NCBI RefSeq assembly: GCF_000213175.1
Contig: NW_009799100.1
Location: 1,667,887 to 1,731,886 of the forward strand
DNA from: Neurospora tetrasperma FGSC 2508
Taxonomy: Eukaryota > Ascomycota > Sordariomycetes > Sordariales > Sordariaceae
Direction of reading: 5' to 3'
DNA length: 64,000 bases
Positions 34,901 through 46,754 of the stretch are shown in pieces (position 1 is the stretch's first letter; each line of letters starts with the position of its first letter). The position numbers and the translations under genes were made by a program. The notes beneath the pieces were generated by a model. The model had not been told where the DNA came from and ran no database searches. It saw only the letters and a program-made list of their open reading frames with translations.

Positions 34901-35856
34901 CTCTGACGTTTCTTCGGAGGCTCTTTAGGAGCTGTAGGGTCAGATGTTCCCTCGACCTTTGGCTTGCGTGGAGCATAATTCCTCTTGCGCTTCGCAGGCT
35001 GGGCGGGGTTTGCTTCTTGGGGTTTGTCAGGTAGAGGTATCTGGCTCGTGGCACTTTTTGAGGCCCTCTTTTTCGCAGTCTCCGCAGCGACTTGGCTGTT
35101 CATAGACTCCGCAGCACGGGAGAGCGCATCCGCTGATAAGGAGGTGGCCGGAGGTTGAGCAGCCTGTGACTTCACTGAAGGCATGCTGTTGGGACGGAAT
35201 GAAGAGTTGTTGTTGTTGCTGTTGTTGTGAAAGCTGCCAATGTTATAGTGGCTGGCAGCGCCAGGTATAGTTGAGAAATCGAACGACGACGGAACTTGGC
35301 CTAGGTACTGGTTCATCGTTCCATTGACAGACTGTTGGTAGTGCGCATATTGTGGCATGGGCGCGACGGCGTAGTCCAAGTAATCATTGAACGATAGTTG
35401 AGGTTGTTGAGCGGCCTGCTGCGCCCCCGGGTTGACCATGTTGTTGTGCAAGTTGGCTTGGGTCGCTGCCATGGACTGATCAACGGACGGCTGTGGGCGA
35501 CTTTGAAAACAAACAGACGGCGACTGTGGGTTGAAGGCTGATCCTTGAGCAGGCGCCATACCGTTCCCATTTCCCATGACTCTCATATTAGGATTGTTCT
35601 GGGCTGCTATACCACCTGAATGGTGAGAAGGGTTAGGGGGAGGGTGATTTGGAAGAGAGGTCGAGCTCTGGATTTGCCCCAAGTTGTTAGGAAAAGACTG
35701 AGACTGGATGGGCTGCGCGGTCGGTCGCAGAGGGGTATTGGACTGGCCCGCCGTCAAGGCAGGGTCAATGGGCTCCATTTGAAAGGCGAAAACGCTCTGA
35801 ACGTATTCTGATTGTGACGGATCAGGGCCAGGCTGATTGTGATTTGCGTCGCTCAT
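31964..35856 (-). CDS. Large Gln/Pro/Ala-rich protein, function unknown
   Basis: Two exons (32736-35856, 31964-32664) with a 71-nt intron (32665-32735; GTGAGT...TACAG) give 1273 aa. The start is ATG 35856 (MSDANHNQPGPDPS); the open frame further upstream has no ATG. Residues 1-850 are low complexity. They include Asn/Gln-rich parts and a nuclear-signal-like cluster (KRKRNYAPRKPK, KKRQRTQKKK, about 290-330). A strongly Gln/Ala-rich block (about 620-800) repeats QxxQ patterns. The C-terminal 400 residues look folded: DLYCVFGMHTLHHFRVRR, IVYINFNEALTIPG, YVRWLRRCMGLFIKQV, then AENTCKNWHGRIKNGQRNGG and KIVLTLEGVEGV. I do not know this domain. A nuclear regulatory role is a guess from composition and basic clusters. 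The shadow ORFs on the plus strand come from the repeats. Confidence 0.8.
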
Positions 35857-38646
35857 GTTGCAGTAGAAGCCACCGATGTCCGGCAGCTTGAATGCGGGGA
35901 CGTGTTGTGGGTGGTGTAGTTGAAGAGGGGATTTGTCGATGGCTACACGTCGAGTGTGGGGAGTAAATACCAAGATGGACCTGGCGGGAGGTGGTGAAGG
36001 AGTTAAGAGCAGGAGGTCGCCCAGTGCAAGGCGGGGAGTAAATTCTGTCTTACAATAAATACGTATCGTGCTCGGGTCAACAAGTGAATGGTTGATGCCC
36101 GCGTCGGTACAGGTTTTGGTGCCGCCGAGGGTCGAAGGTCCTGTTGCCGGAACCCTAAGCCAACATCGCGCCAGCTTGTTTCAAGCTTCCCACAATGGAT
36201 ATTACAGGATATCGAAAACCATCTTAATTCTTATGACAGATTCAGATATCATATTCCTTGACCACACATCTTTGACACATGAACGAGCCGGCCATATCAT
36301 CATTCACTGAAGCCCAGTCTTGACATAACATCAGCGTTGCGGCTTGTACTGTCAACATCAAAAGCTTGATGACAATAGATCGAACAATAGGTGGGGATCA
36401 TGAGCACAGATGCGTAGAAAGGCACTGAACTGCAATGCGGTTTCCTGTTTAGCAACGTCTGGCGCCTAGAGTGAAATTTCACATTTCTCTCGCAAAGTTG
36501 AAACTTTGAGTGAGACGCAATCACCAACTATGAAGTCACGCCATGGTCTTGGGTACTATGAAGTTCCGTTTAGCAGAATGACTCCGATTCCATATCGATC
36601 TGGCAGATACATAACCGAAAAATTGCGAGTGTCATCAAGCCTTCCTGTAGCGGTAGACGCGCCTTCGTTGACTGGGTCCATGCCTATATGGGCTTCCGCT
36701 TGAGCAATCTGCCTCTGGAATCCTCGACTGTTAAGAGAACCTGAATCCTCATTTTGCCGTGTCATATATACTTTATACCGCCTGCCAGTCCAACCCCCAT
36801 AGTCAAGGAACAGTTCATGAGACAGGACAACGGGAATGAGGATAAATAGTGAACCGACAATGTTTGGTGTTTCGAACCGGTGTCAAGATGTACTGTCGCA
36901 AGGACTTATCTCCGGCAAGTATCATGATAGTCATGGTTACCTAGGTAGCTTCAATTGATGTTCACTGCAGGTCGGTTCATCTCGACTTCACTCTTTCCGT
37001 ATGTCGTCGTTGTCGCTGGGATGCACGTGATACATTCTGTAGTGTACCTGGCAAGAGCGGAAAGTCTCCCGTCAGCTGGGGCCACCTGACCCACCACTCC
37101 CGTCTTGTTTCCACCCGACCCAACCACTTCCCCGGACAGCAAGTGGGCCCGAACTTGCACTCGTGCACAGACCAACTTATCCAGGCAGCAGGGAGCCGAG
37201 GGGGTATATAAACCACCGAGACCGTCGCTCTGGTTTGTCTTGTCTTTCCCTCTTCTTTTCTTCTTTAGCTCTCTTTGCCTTACGGCTTAGATCAAGTGTA
37301 GTATCTGTTCTTTTCAGTTTAATCTCTGAAACTGCGCTTACGGGGGCAGAATCGTGATTACACCTATTTTTGCAATTTGGTCGGCGACCCTCTGGGCTTG
37401 CTCATGGTCGCTGTCCACCGTGTCCCTGGCATCACACTGCCTCCAGGCGATGCGAACTGCACGACGTACATGTTTCTGTCCTCAAGTCGTTTTCATTGCT
37501 ATTCTGGGCTGCGCGCTTGGGATGCGAGGAAGAACTCGTTTGTTTATGGTCACTCTTCGACGTTGAGATTTACTACTTTCAGTGTTTGCTAACTTTTAAG
37601 ACCTTTGCAACCATCATGAGCTGCCTAAAAGGTGTCCAACACAAGCGGAAGGTGGCTCTAGGATAGCCAGTGATCGGTGAAGGCCAGAGACTCCTGATGA
37701 GCTATGTCGGGATTTGTCACTGTGACTGTAGCTATATGAACATGGCCTGACTTGATGAAGCATCAATCTCGAGGTTGTCAAGAACGTGATCAGCGAGGTC
37801 CCATCGGCGGCCATTGAGTCGTACAAGGCAAGAGAGTTCATGCTCCTCGAGATGTTCTTTATGGCCGAGGATTTTCGCTGGTTCCAGTTGACACACGGTG
37901 CCCCACGAGGTGTTGGACATTTCAGTTGGCTGTCGAGGTTATAAAACCCTCTGGAAGAAATCCGGAAATATCTGTGATAAGCGTTCGGTCAATCCAAACG
38001 TTGAGCGGGATGATATGGAGGAGGTGGAATAAGGAAGCGAGGATTTAACGGGCAGTGGACAAGGAAGATGGCACACTACACTACAAATGGGACGTCCATA
38101 CGCAGTGAAAGGGGACTAATATTGCTCCACTTGTATCACTAACACGAAATTCGTAGTTTCTCAAACTCGTGGTAGAGTTGATGAGGAAGCCCAAGCCAAA
38201 TAAGGGTTTGCTTGTTTCCCAATTTTCCATATAGACTTTCCCATAGCACAATTGCTGATCTTGATTCTTGCGCACATTTCATCCTCTTGTAACCTAATGA
38301 CTTGGTTCGATGATGTTCTACTGTAGTTATTCAAGATCTTGACGCGTCGCGATCGCGGGGTGACATTCAAGCGCAGCAAAAGTTAGAGAGCTTGCAGCCC
38401 CCGCTCGCCTCTTGCACCCCCAACACACAGCGGACGAACTGCTCTTAACTCCGTAGCTCGTCCATTGCATCACCACTGCTTGGTAACTGGCATTTAACGC
38501 TTAACATTCGGTTCCCAAACTGTGCACAATCCACGACGTGACACATCTTCCCGCATATGCGACATACTGTATCCTATGTTTTTTACAATCCCTCGAATGT
38601 GAAGATCGTACTTCTCGAGCCTCTGTCGCCCGCCGCATAATACACC
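35857..38646. other. Intergenic region; possible unannotated small transcript at 37.2-37.6 kb
   Basis: 2.8 kb between the divergent Gln-rich gene and DDB1. It holds their leaders and promoters. A clean TATATAAA at 37205-37212 followed by a pyrimidine-rich tract (37220-37290) looks like a core promoter, but no large ORF follows. A 62-codon frame begins at ATG 37407. Nothing else was identified. Confidence 0.45.
37205..37212 (+). promoter_or_regulatory. TATA box-like core promoter of a possible small transcript
   Basis: TATATAAA followed by a CT-rich tract of about 70 bp, as at transcription starts of highly expressed fungal genes. It is far from the DDB1 start (1.4 kb). The transcript it would serve is unknown. 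Confidence 0.4.
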
Positions 38647-41600
38647 ATGGCCTACGTCGCCCCGATTCACCGGCCGAGCAGCGTGCGGCACGCTCTGCGT
38701 ATCAACCTTTTGTCGCCCGAGGAGGAGAGCTTGATTATCGCGTATGGACTTCTACATCCCGTCCCTCTCCGTTCCATAAATTGCGCCTACTGTATCATGT
38801 CGACTGACTGACGTGTATTAGGAAAACAAATCGCATCGAAATATGGAAGCTCGCCGACGGTCATCTGTTCATGATCCATTCCAAGGTTATCAACGGGACC
38901 ATCACGATTCTCCAAAAGCTCCAGCCTAAAGACCACCCGACCGACCTTCTCTTCGTTGGCACCGATCAGTTCGAATACTTTACGGCAGAATGGGATCGCG
39001 AAACCCAACAGCTAAAAACCCTGAACCGATTTAGCGATCCGGGCGAGCGCCACATGCGCGATTCCCAAAGTCAAAACAAATGCATCGTCGATCCCAGCGG
39101 AAGGTTCATGGCCATGCACCTATGGGAAGGTGTCTTGTCGGTTTGGCGGCTGGGTAACCGGAAGAACACGGCGACGACACTTGACATATTGGTACAAGTG
39201 CGCCTGTCCGAGCTCTTCATCAAGGGCAGCACCTTCCTGTACACCGAGACCGGCATTCCCAAGGTTGCCTTCCTCTACCGGAATCAAGCCAACTCCAACG
39301 AAACCAAGCTGGCGACGTACCGTCTCACGTCGGACGACCGGCACACCGAGATTTCCAAGTTTGATCCCACGAGAGACCGAGAGATCGACGCCGATGTGGA
39401 AGATCCCGGTGCGGGCATACTGATTCCGGTCAAAAAGGTTGAAGAGGAGGTCAAGAGGCACCATTTCCGTAATACGGAGCAAGCGAAGCCACATGTCGGC
39501 GGTCTAATAGTTGTTGGCGAAACGCGGTTGCTGTACATTGACGAAGTGACCAAAACGCAGGTCGAGTCCGCCCTCAGGGAAGCGTCGATATTTGTCGCTT
39601 GGGCAGAGTACGATCCCACTCACTACTTCTTATCGGATGACTACGGAAACTTACATTTGCTCACCATTTTGACGGAGGGCGCAGTGGTCACTGGAATGGA
39701 TGTCTCCAACATTGGAAAGACAGCCCGCGCACACGTTTTGACGTACTTGGGCGACGACATGTTGTTTGTTGGTTCGCACTACGGCAATTCACAGCTTTAT
39801 CGGCTCAACCTTCTAAGCGAGGATCTCAGCGAGATCCTGCAACTGGTCCAGGTGCTAGAGAATATCGGTCCTATTACGGATTTCACCGTGATGGACATGG
39901 GCAATCGGGAAAACGACAGCCAACTGGGCAACGAGTACTCTTCTGGCCAAGCCCGTATTGTCACAGCAAGTGGTGTCTTCAAGGACGGAACCTTGCGGAG
40001 TGTGCGAAGCGGTGTTGGTTTACAGGACATTGCAATTCTGGGTGAACTGCAGCACACTCGGGCGCTCTTCTCCCTCCAATCTTACAACTCTCCACGCGTG
40101 GATACGCTGGTCGCGTCCTTCTTGACTGATACCCGAATATTCAAGTTCGACCCTCACGGAGAGATCGAGGAAGTTGACAATTACTACGGGATGGACCTAC
40201 AGCATCAGACACTACTGGCAACGAACCTCGACAATGGGCAACTGCTTCAGGTGACGACGGCCGCAGCTACTCTTCTTGACGCCGAAAGCGGAGTCACGAT
40301 AGCATCGTGGGCTCCTGAAGGCGACAGGCAGATCATCAACGCTTCAGCTAACAAGCACTGGTTGCTCTTGTCTGTGCAAGGCACTACCCTGGTCTCCATC
40401 AACATTGATAACGACTTGACGGTTGTGCAAGAGAAGGACATCAGCGAACAGGATCAGATAGCTTGCATCCACGTGGCGCCTCAGCTATCGGATGTGGGCG
40501 TGGTGGGGTTTTGGACGTCCGGGACGGTGTCCATTATCGATATGAGCACCCTGGAACCGATACACGGCGAATCACTCCGCCGCAGCGCAGACGATGCTTC
40601 CATACCGCGTGATCTCGTCTTGGCCAAGGTGCTTCCCAATGCGCCTGGAATGACCTTGTTCATCGCTATGGAGGATGGAAATGTAGTCACATTTAACATT
40701 GGCGAAGACCTGACCTTTTCTGGACGGAAGAGTGTCATCCTTGGTACCAGGGAGGCGCGCTTCCATTTACTGCCACAGCAGGATGGGATCTACAGCATCT
40801 TTGCGACGACTGAGCACCCTAGTCTTATCTACGGCTCGGAAGGGCGGATTATCTACTCGGCTGTGACGGCTGAGGACGCTACCTGTGTCTGTCCCTTTGA
40901 CTCTGAGGCGTTCCCAGGGGCTGTCATCTTGTCTACCGAGAACGAGATCAGGATTTCCGAGATTGACACAGCCAGACAGACGCACGTGCGATCTTTGGAA
41001 TTGGGAGAGATGGTGCGTAGAATCGCCTACTCGCCTAGTGAAAAGGGTTTTGGACTTGGATGTATCAGGAGAGAGGTGGTCAATGGCGAGGAGATCATTC
41101 ACAGCTCTTTTAAGCTGGTTGATGAGATCTTATTTGCGAGGGTTGGCAAGGAGTTCATGCTCGGAACATCGTCGTATTCCGAACTAGTGGAGGACGTCAT
41201 CCGAGCAGAGCTGCCTGACTCGTATGGAAATCTTGTGGAGAGGTTTATCGTCGGTACAAGCTTCCTGGAGGATCCTGACCGTGGCGCTGGTACGGACAAG
41301 CGCGGTAGGATCTTGGTGTTCGGGATCGACAGCAACCGGGATCCGTACTTGGTCCTCAAGCACGAGCTGAAAGGCGGGTGTCGCGCTCTGGCGGTCATGG
41401 GCAGCAAAATCGTGGCTGCACTCCACAAGACAGTGGTTATCAGCCAGTACGAGGAAACGTCAAGCACTGAGGCCCATCTCGTCAAGCTCGCGTCTTATCG
41501 GTGCACAACTTATCCGGTCGACATCGCGGTGCATGGCAACATAATTGCTGTTGCTGATATGATGAAGTCGGCAACACTGGTCGAGTACGTCCCGGCCAAA

Positions 41601-42271
41601 ACCGGAGGGGAGAAGTCTGAAGCCCCCAAGTTGGTAGAGTGCGCGAGACACCGGCATTCTGCGTGGGCAACGGCCGTGGCTCACGTTGAGGGCGAGTCTT
41701 GGCTTGAAGCTGATGCCAATGGCAATCTGATCGTGCTTCAACGCAATGCTGAGGGCGTGACAGTGGAGGACCAGCGGCAACTGAGGATAACAAGCGAGCT
41801 CAACCTGGGAGAACAGGTGAACAAAATTCGCCCAATCAAGGTCGAGACTAGCCCGAACGCCATCATCATTCCTCGAGCGTTCTTGGCCACGGTAAGTTGC
41901 CTGTTTCTCAGATTGATCATGTCACAAGGTCAAGGCTAACAATTGACTTTTTGAAACAGGCTGAAGGCGGTATCTACATGTTTGGCACGATTGTGCGCGA
42001 ACAAGACCTCTTGCTTCGGTTCCAGGATAAACTGGCGGCGGTGATCAAGACAGTTGGCGAACTCGATTTCAACTCCTACAGGGCATTCCGTAATGCGGAG
42101 AGGGGGCCCGAGGCAGATGGAACGACTGGACCGGTCAGGTTCCTGGATGGGGAGTTGCTGGAGAGGTTTTTGGATGTGGATGAGAAGACGCAGAAGGAGA
42201 TCTGCGAAGGTCTTGGGCCGAGTGTTGAGCAGATGCGCAATATGGTAGAGGAGCTACGGAGGATGCACTGA
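38647..42271 (+). CDS. ddb1: DDB1, damaged-DNA-binding protein 1 / CUL4 adaptor
   Basis: Three exons (38647-38741, 38822-41891, 41960-42271) give 1158 aa, close to human DDB1 (1140). Introns are 38742-38821 and 41892-41959. The start MAYVAPIHRPSSVRHAL and the following IIAKTNRIEIWKL match the first WD-like repeat (propeller A). Other family marks are DYGNLHLL, FVGSHYGNSQLYRL, GRKSVILGTREARFHLL and the C-terminal CPSF-A region with GGIYMFGTIV...LLRFQDKLA. DDB1 is three beta-propellers that connect CUL4 to substrate receptors. In Neurospora the orthologue is DIM-8, a member of the DIM-5/-7/-9, CUL4, DDB1 complex needed for H3K9 methylation and DNA methylation. It lies directly upstream of the Rieske gene. 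Confidence 0.96.
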
Positions 42272-42946
42272 GCCAACGGTTAGATACTTGACGTGTATAA
42301 TTGGATGTCTACAAGTCATCGCTTTGGCTGCTGAAGTTTTTGGCAGTTGCAAATCTTTGTCAACGAGTGCTGTACTCAAAACAGGCCTGCATAAGGTGAG
42401 AAGATGAGTCTGTGAATAGCCTCAGATGAACGAATGGAAATGCATCAAATGCGATCAATTGACATCACTGTCTTGGCACCCTTGGCTCGCCGAGTCGCTG
42501 ACAGTTCAAGTTGTCCGGGCGCTGCGGTGACGCGCTGAGGTGAGCCCCACCACCACCAACAGCCCGGACGAACCAGGCGACGGAAGAAACCGGAGAGTGG
42601 ACGAACAGGCAGTCACAGCCAATCAGGGCCGGTGCATTAAGTAGCTCTCTAGCTGCTGGGCGGACGCTGTGGTTGGTTAGTGCCTCAGGCCACAAGCCAG
42701 TAGCTATGGCGGTTTCCCATGCCGGGAAAGGTGGGAACCAAGCTCGGCCCAGAAAAACCTCAGTCCGTGATTTTGGCCTCGTCGTCTCGACCGCATTACG
42801 CAGCCGTCAATTCCGTCTCCGGAACACCGCCCACGTCCACCGTCTCCCGCGACTCCGAAAGAGCAGAACCTCGCTCGTTCTCCCCGCTCTCGCAACCCCC
42901 TCTCTCCGCTCCGACCTCTATCCACGCGAGTAATCCTACCGACACA
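42272..42946. promoter_or_regulatory. Promoter and leader of the Rieske gene
   Basis: 675 bp between the DDB1 stop and the Rieske start. The last 230 bp (42719-42946) are open in frame with the Rieske protein from an upstream ATG, so an extended N-terminus is formally possible. Confidence 0.5.
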
Positions 42947-44211
42947 ATGGCGCCCGTCTCGATCGTTTCCCGCGCCGCCATGCGCGCCGCTGCCGCCCCC
43001 GCCCGGGCCGTTCGCGCTCTCACCACCTCGACTGCCCTCCAGGGTTCCTCGTCCTCCACCTTCGAGAGCCCCTTCAAGGGCGAGAGCAAGGCCGCCAAGG
43101 TCCCCGATTTCGGCAAATACATGAGCAAGGCGCCCCCCAGCACCAACATGCTCTTCTCCTACTTCATGGTCGGCACCATGGGCGCCATCACCGCCGCCGG
43201 CGCCAAGTCCACCATCCAGGGTGAGTCTTGACTTGATGGGATCTGAGGAGGAAGCTTCACACATTCCTCGAGGTTGGGGAAAACAAAGAGGTGGCATATG
43301 ACAGATGGGTTCGGGTCAATGGGATTCGACAAGGGGGTTCTGTTATGGTGGGGCGAGCTATCTACGGTTCCGTCTCATTGATCATCAACATGCGACTACT
43401 ATGACAACTTTCGATATCGGGGCGAATATGGTTGGACCTTGGGGCGATGTTGAAGCATGGATGCATGGAGGGGGGATACCATCTTGCACATGCACCCACA
43501 AACACCCAAGAACTAAAGACAGCTGACAAGGCGACCGTGTTATACAGAGTTCCTCAAGAACATGTCGGCTTCCGCTGATGTCTTGGCCATGGCCAAGGTT
43601 GAGGTTGACCTCAACGCCATCCCCGAGGGCAAGAACGTAAGGATCCTTACGAAACCGGATTAAGAAAGGCTTAGGCTGAGCTAAGCTGGGCACATCGATT
43701 CCCGACGACGATCAAACATGATGGAATGCTGACCCCGGTCTTTTCCAACCTTTACAGGTCATCATCAAGTGGCGTGGCAAGCCCGTCTTCATCCGTCACC
43801 GTACCCCTGCGGAGATCGAAGAGGCCAACAAGGTCAACGTTGCCAACCTCCGTGACCCCGAGACCGACGCCGACCGTGTCAAGAAGCCCGAGTGGCTCGT
43901 CATGCTTGGTACGCTCCTCCATGTCCCTCTTTGCGATCCGAACAAGACGAAGGACAGCATTTTTGGATGCTCGGATCCTGGATACACGAAGATGTGGGGA
44001 GACTGACATTTGGTGTGTGAACAAAACAGGCGTCTGCACCCATTTGGGTTGCGTTCCCATCGGCGAGGCCGGTGACTACGGTGGCTGGTTCTGCCCCTGC
44101 CACGGTTCTCACTACGACATCTCTGGCCGTATCAGGAAAGGACCTGCCCCTCTGAACCTCGAGATCCCTCTCTACGAGTTCCCTGAGGAGGGCAAGCTTG
44201 TCATTGGTTAA
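42947..44211 (+). CDS. fes-1: Rieske iron-sulfur protein of complex III
   Basis: Four exons (42947-43220, 43548-43636, 43758-43908, 44030-44211) with introns of 327, 121 and 121 nt give 231 aa, the length I recall for N. crassa FES-1. A mitochondrial presequence ([25 protein letters not shown]) is followed by one membrane anchor ([21 protein letters not shown]). The soluble head has both cluster boxes: C174-T-H176-L-G-C179 and C193-P-C195-H196-G-S. C174, H176, C193 and H196 hold the 2Fe-2S cluster; C179 and C195 form the disulphide. The protein passes electrons from ubiquinol to cytochrome c1 in the inner membrane. Sequence agreement with Neurospora is near complete from memory, which anchors the taxonomic call. 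Confidence 0.97.
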
Positions 44212-45425
44212 GCGAGCAAAAAGACAAAACTTTCCGATCGAACAAACAAGACAAAATTTTTAACCAAACCTACTAGGGAATCCTCTCGATATTCCCTTGT
44301 CCGCTTTTTTTTTCCTTGCTGCCCGAGAGACGATGACAAGGAGAATTGTATTAGTACGGGGGTAATGCGACAAAGGGCTTGAGTGGAAGCATGTCATAGA
44401 CCATAAAACGGGATTTTTGTTTTCCGTGGTTCTTGACGCGGTTTCGTACGACTATCCTATAGACAGAAGACACATACGCATACACAACAGCAAATCAGGT
44501 GTCACGGTCGATCATATGCGCTCGAGAGGCGGAAACTCCTATATACTCAGAACTGCGTTCTTCACCTACGCAACCCTACATACCTGATATTGGTGCTGAG
44601 CTTGGAGCTAGGTTGCTGCTGAGTGTTGTGCCCTTGCGTTTTCCTATAGACTGGCTTTGTAGAAAATTTTATTGTATGAGAGGCTCACTGGAGCATGGTA
44701 CCGTGAGAAGGCCTTCCCCGACCCATGGCAGTCGGCTGTGGTTGAGAGCTTTGTGAGGAAACCATAGGTCAGCTGATGAACCTCCCAATACTAACGCATC
44801 TAATCATTTAACACGGCATTGGTATATACAAATGGCCTTTTATGCGGGTGTGGGACAGACAGGCTACATGTCGAATTGCTGGACAGCAGCTCGACCAGAA
44901 TTACAGATGTTGACAACTTAATCCCAGCTTGACCAAGCTTGCGAATCAAGCCCAGTCGGTATACCCGCCCGTGCTACTCTGGTAGGCGGTAGCTGAGTTA
45001 AGGAAACGCCCGCGAACCGGTAGCTTACCCTGGTTGTTTCATTGACGTCTGAGGAATTCTCCGAACGTAATTATATCTGAAGCCCGCCTTAACATCTTTT
45101 GCGCTATTCAAGCTGACACACAGTTAGTGCACTACCTTCTACCATAGCCCCTTGCCAATACTGGCCGGGTGGGTTGCGGTCTCATTGCAGGGGCCAGGTT
45201 GTACCCCCATGCCCCCCCTTGCTCTGAGTCTTTTTCCCCCACAAACAAAACAACCTCATCTTTCGAACTTCGCCTTCCCGGGCGCGTCTTGACACGGCTT
45301 TTTCACTTCTTCATCAACTTCTTCAACCCTTCACCCTTGCGGCTCAAAGGGGCTGCTCCTAGGGTCATGTAACAAGCGAAGTTCCATCGTTTGTCTGATC
45401 TGACTTGCCGACTACCCGAGGCACC
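44212..45425. other. Intergenic region, no gene seen
   Basis: 1.2 kb after the Rieske gene; the first 100-150 bp must be its 3' UTR. The last 150 bp before 45426 are C/T-rich and could be the leader of the possible gene that follows. Confidence 0.45.
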
Positions 45426-46093
45426 ATGGCGGCCACGATTCACCCACCACGACTGGACAAAATTGTTCTCGAACACAAATCATGGCAGGCGCCACGGTCA
45501 TTGACAGCGACCGAGATCGAGGCATGCCGATGTCACCGAAAGCGAGAAGTGAGGGGTGGGTGAACGTCGCAGTCAATCAAGCGCTTATGGAGTCTCATCT
45601 TATATGAAGGGATCACCAAGTCGAATGTTTACTTTCCCACTTGGGCTGGGAGGATTTGACTGTCACTGAGCTGCCTGCCTTCGACATTACCCTCTGTTAC
45701 GATCATGTCCGGACCCGTGCCACATTCGAGATCGTCAACATAGGGCAGAGGGGAGACCATGGACTTATATCAGTGAACATAGGTGCATGCTCAAAGTGCG
45801 GCGGCACATCATTCCAAATATCGTCTTTCGAGCACATCTCAAGTGAGGATGTTTTGAACAACATCCCGATGATACCGAGCACCATCACATGTTTACTCGC
45901 ACCGGCTTTACGGGAGGCATTCCGTAGCCAAGTGGCCATCACTCCTTTTCCACCTTCCATCATCAGTTTCCCCAGCGGTGAATCTTCCATCCTTCATCTT
46001 GAACAGGTTACATCCTCGTATTTCCCCTATCTCGACGATATGTCGTTGGTGACAAGGGGCCCAGGCGAAAGCCGCCCGGTACTACGGTACTAG
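45426..46093 (+). CDS. Possible two-exon gene, unknown product (205 aa)
   Basis: A tentative model. Exon 1 (45426-45559) starts in an excellent context (GCACCATGG) and reads MAATIHPPRLDKIVLEHKSW. A 50-nt intron (45560-45609; GTGAAC donor, TATGAAG acceptor) joins it in frame to a long open exon 2 (45610-46093) containing DITLCYDHVRTRATFEIVNI and GACSKCGGTSFQI. The sum is 205 aa. I recognise no domain; one CxxC pair is present. The donor is acceptable, but there is no clear branch site, so the intron is weak. It could instead be a relic or a chance ORF. Confidence 0.35.
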
Positions 46094-46754
46094 AGGGGCA
46101 ACTTAAACACACACCTGCCCGCTTCGCTTGTACCTCAGACATGTGAGCTTGGTTGGCTCGCTACACGGAACAAACATGGAGTCGAGGCCTTGCCGGCCGG
46201 CCAGCGGATCGATTCCCCCTGTCGAACATCCTCGGGCCCAATGAACCGAATTCCTTTTTGGGCCATCTCGCTCCGGCTTGGAGCGGAGCCAACGCCCTGG
46301 CTTCACGACTTTCATGACAGCGGTTCAGGATGCGGGTATTATTCAGTACTACTACATATGCAATGATGAAAGGGCTCGTCCGGAGGGTCGGTATGTACAA
46401 GGCCTGTGGCAGACTGGTGGGAGATCACAAGGAACACATGGTGGATGCTCATCGACCAGGGGGGGTGTTGGATCTTGAGACCATGGTATATATAAACCAT
46501 GATCGCTCTGTTCACGGAACGCGGACGAGAAGATAGCCTTGCTAACCAACTCCGCTCTTTCACCTTTGGTCTTGTTGACTCTTTCGTTCCTTAGATAGGG
46601 GTTCTGCGAACTTTGCACTCGTTTTAACATTCTAAACACTCTTTTTTTGATTATTTCGGGGCTCCCCTTTGACAGGTCAGCCCATCTCTTTGCATATACA
46701 ACAAGCCGTCTCACAGCCACAAATCACTATCACCACCCGACAACAACAGACAAG
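46094..46754. promoter_or_regulatory. Promoter and leader of the secreted Asp-rich protein
   Basis: 661 bp. TATATATAAA at 46487-46496 is a strong TATA box about 260 bp before the ATG. It is followed by a leader ending in a C/A-rich stretch (CACCCGACAACAACAGACAAG) typical of well-expressed fungal genes. Confidence 0.55.
46487..46496 (+). promoter_or_regulatory. TATA box
   Basis: TATATATAAA with downstream pyrimidine-rich DNA, correctly placed for the secreted repeat protein. Confidence 0.55.
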
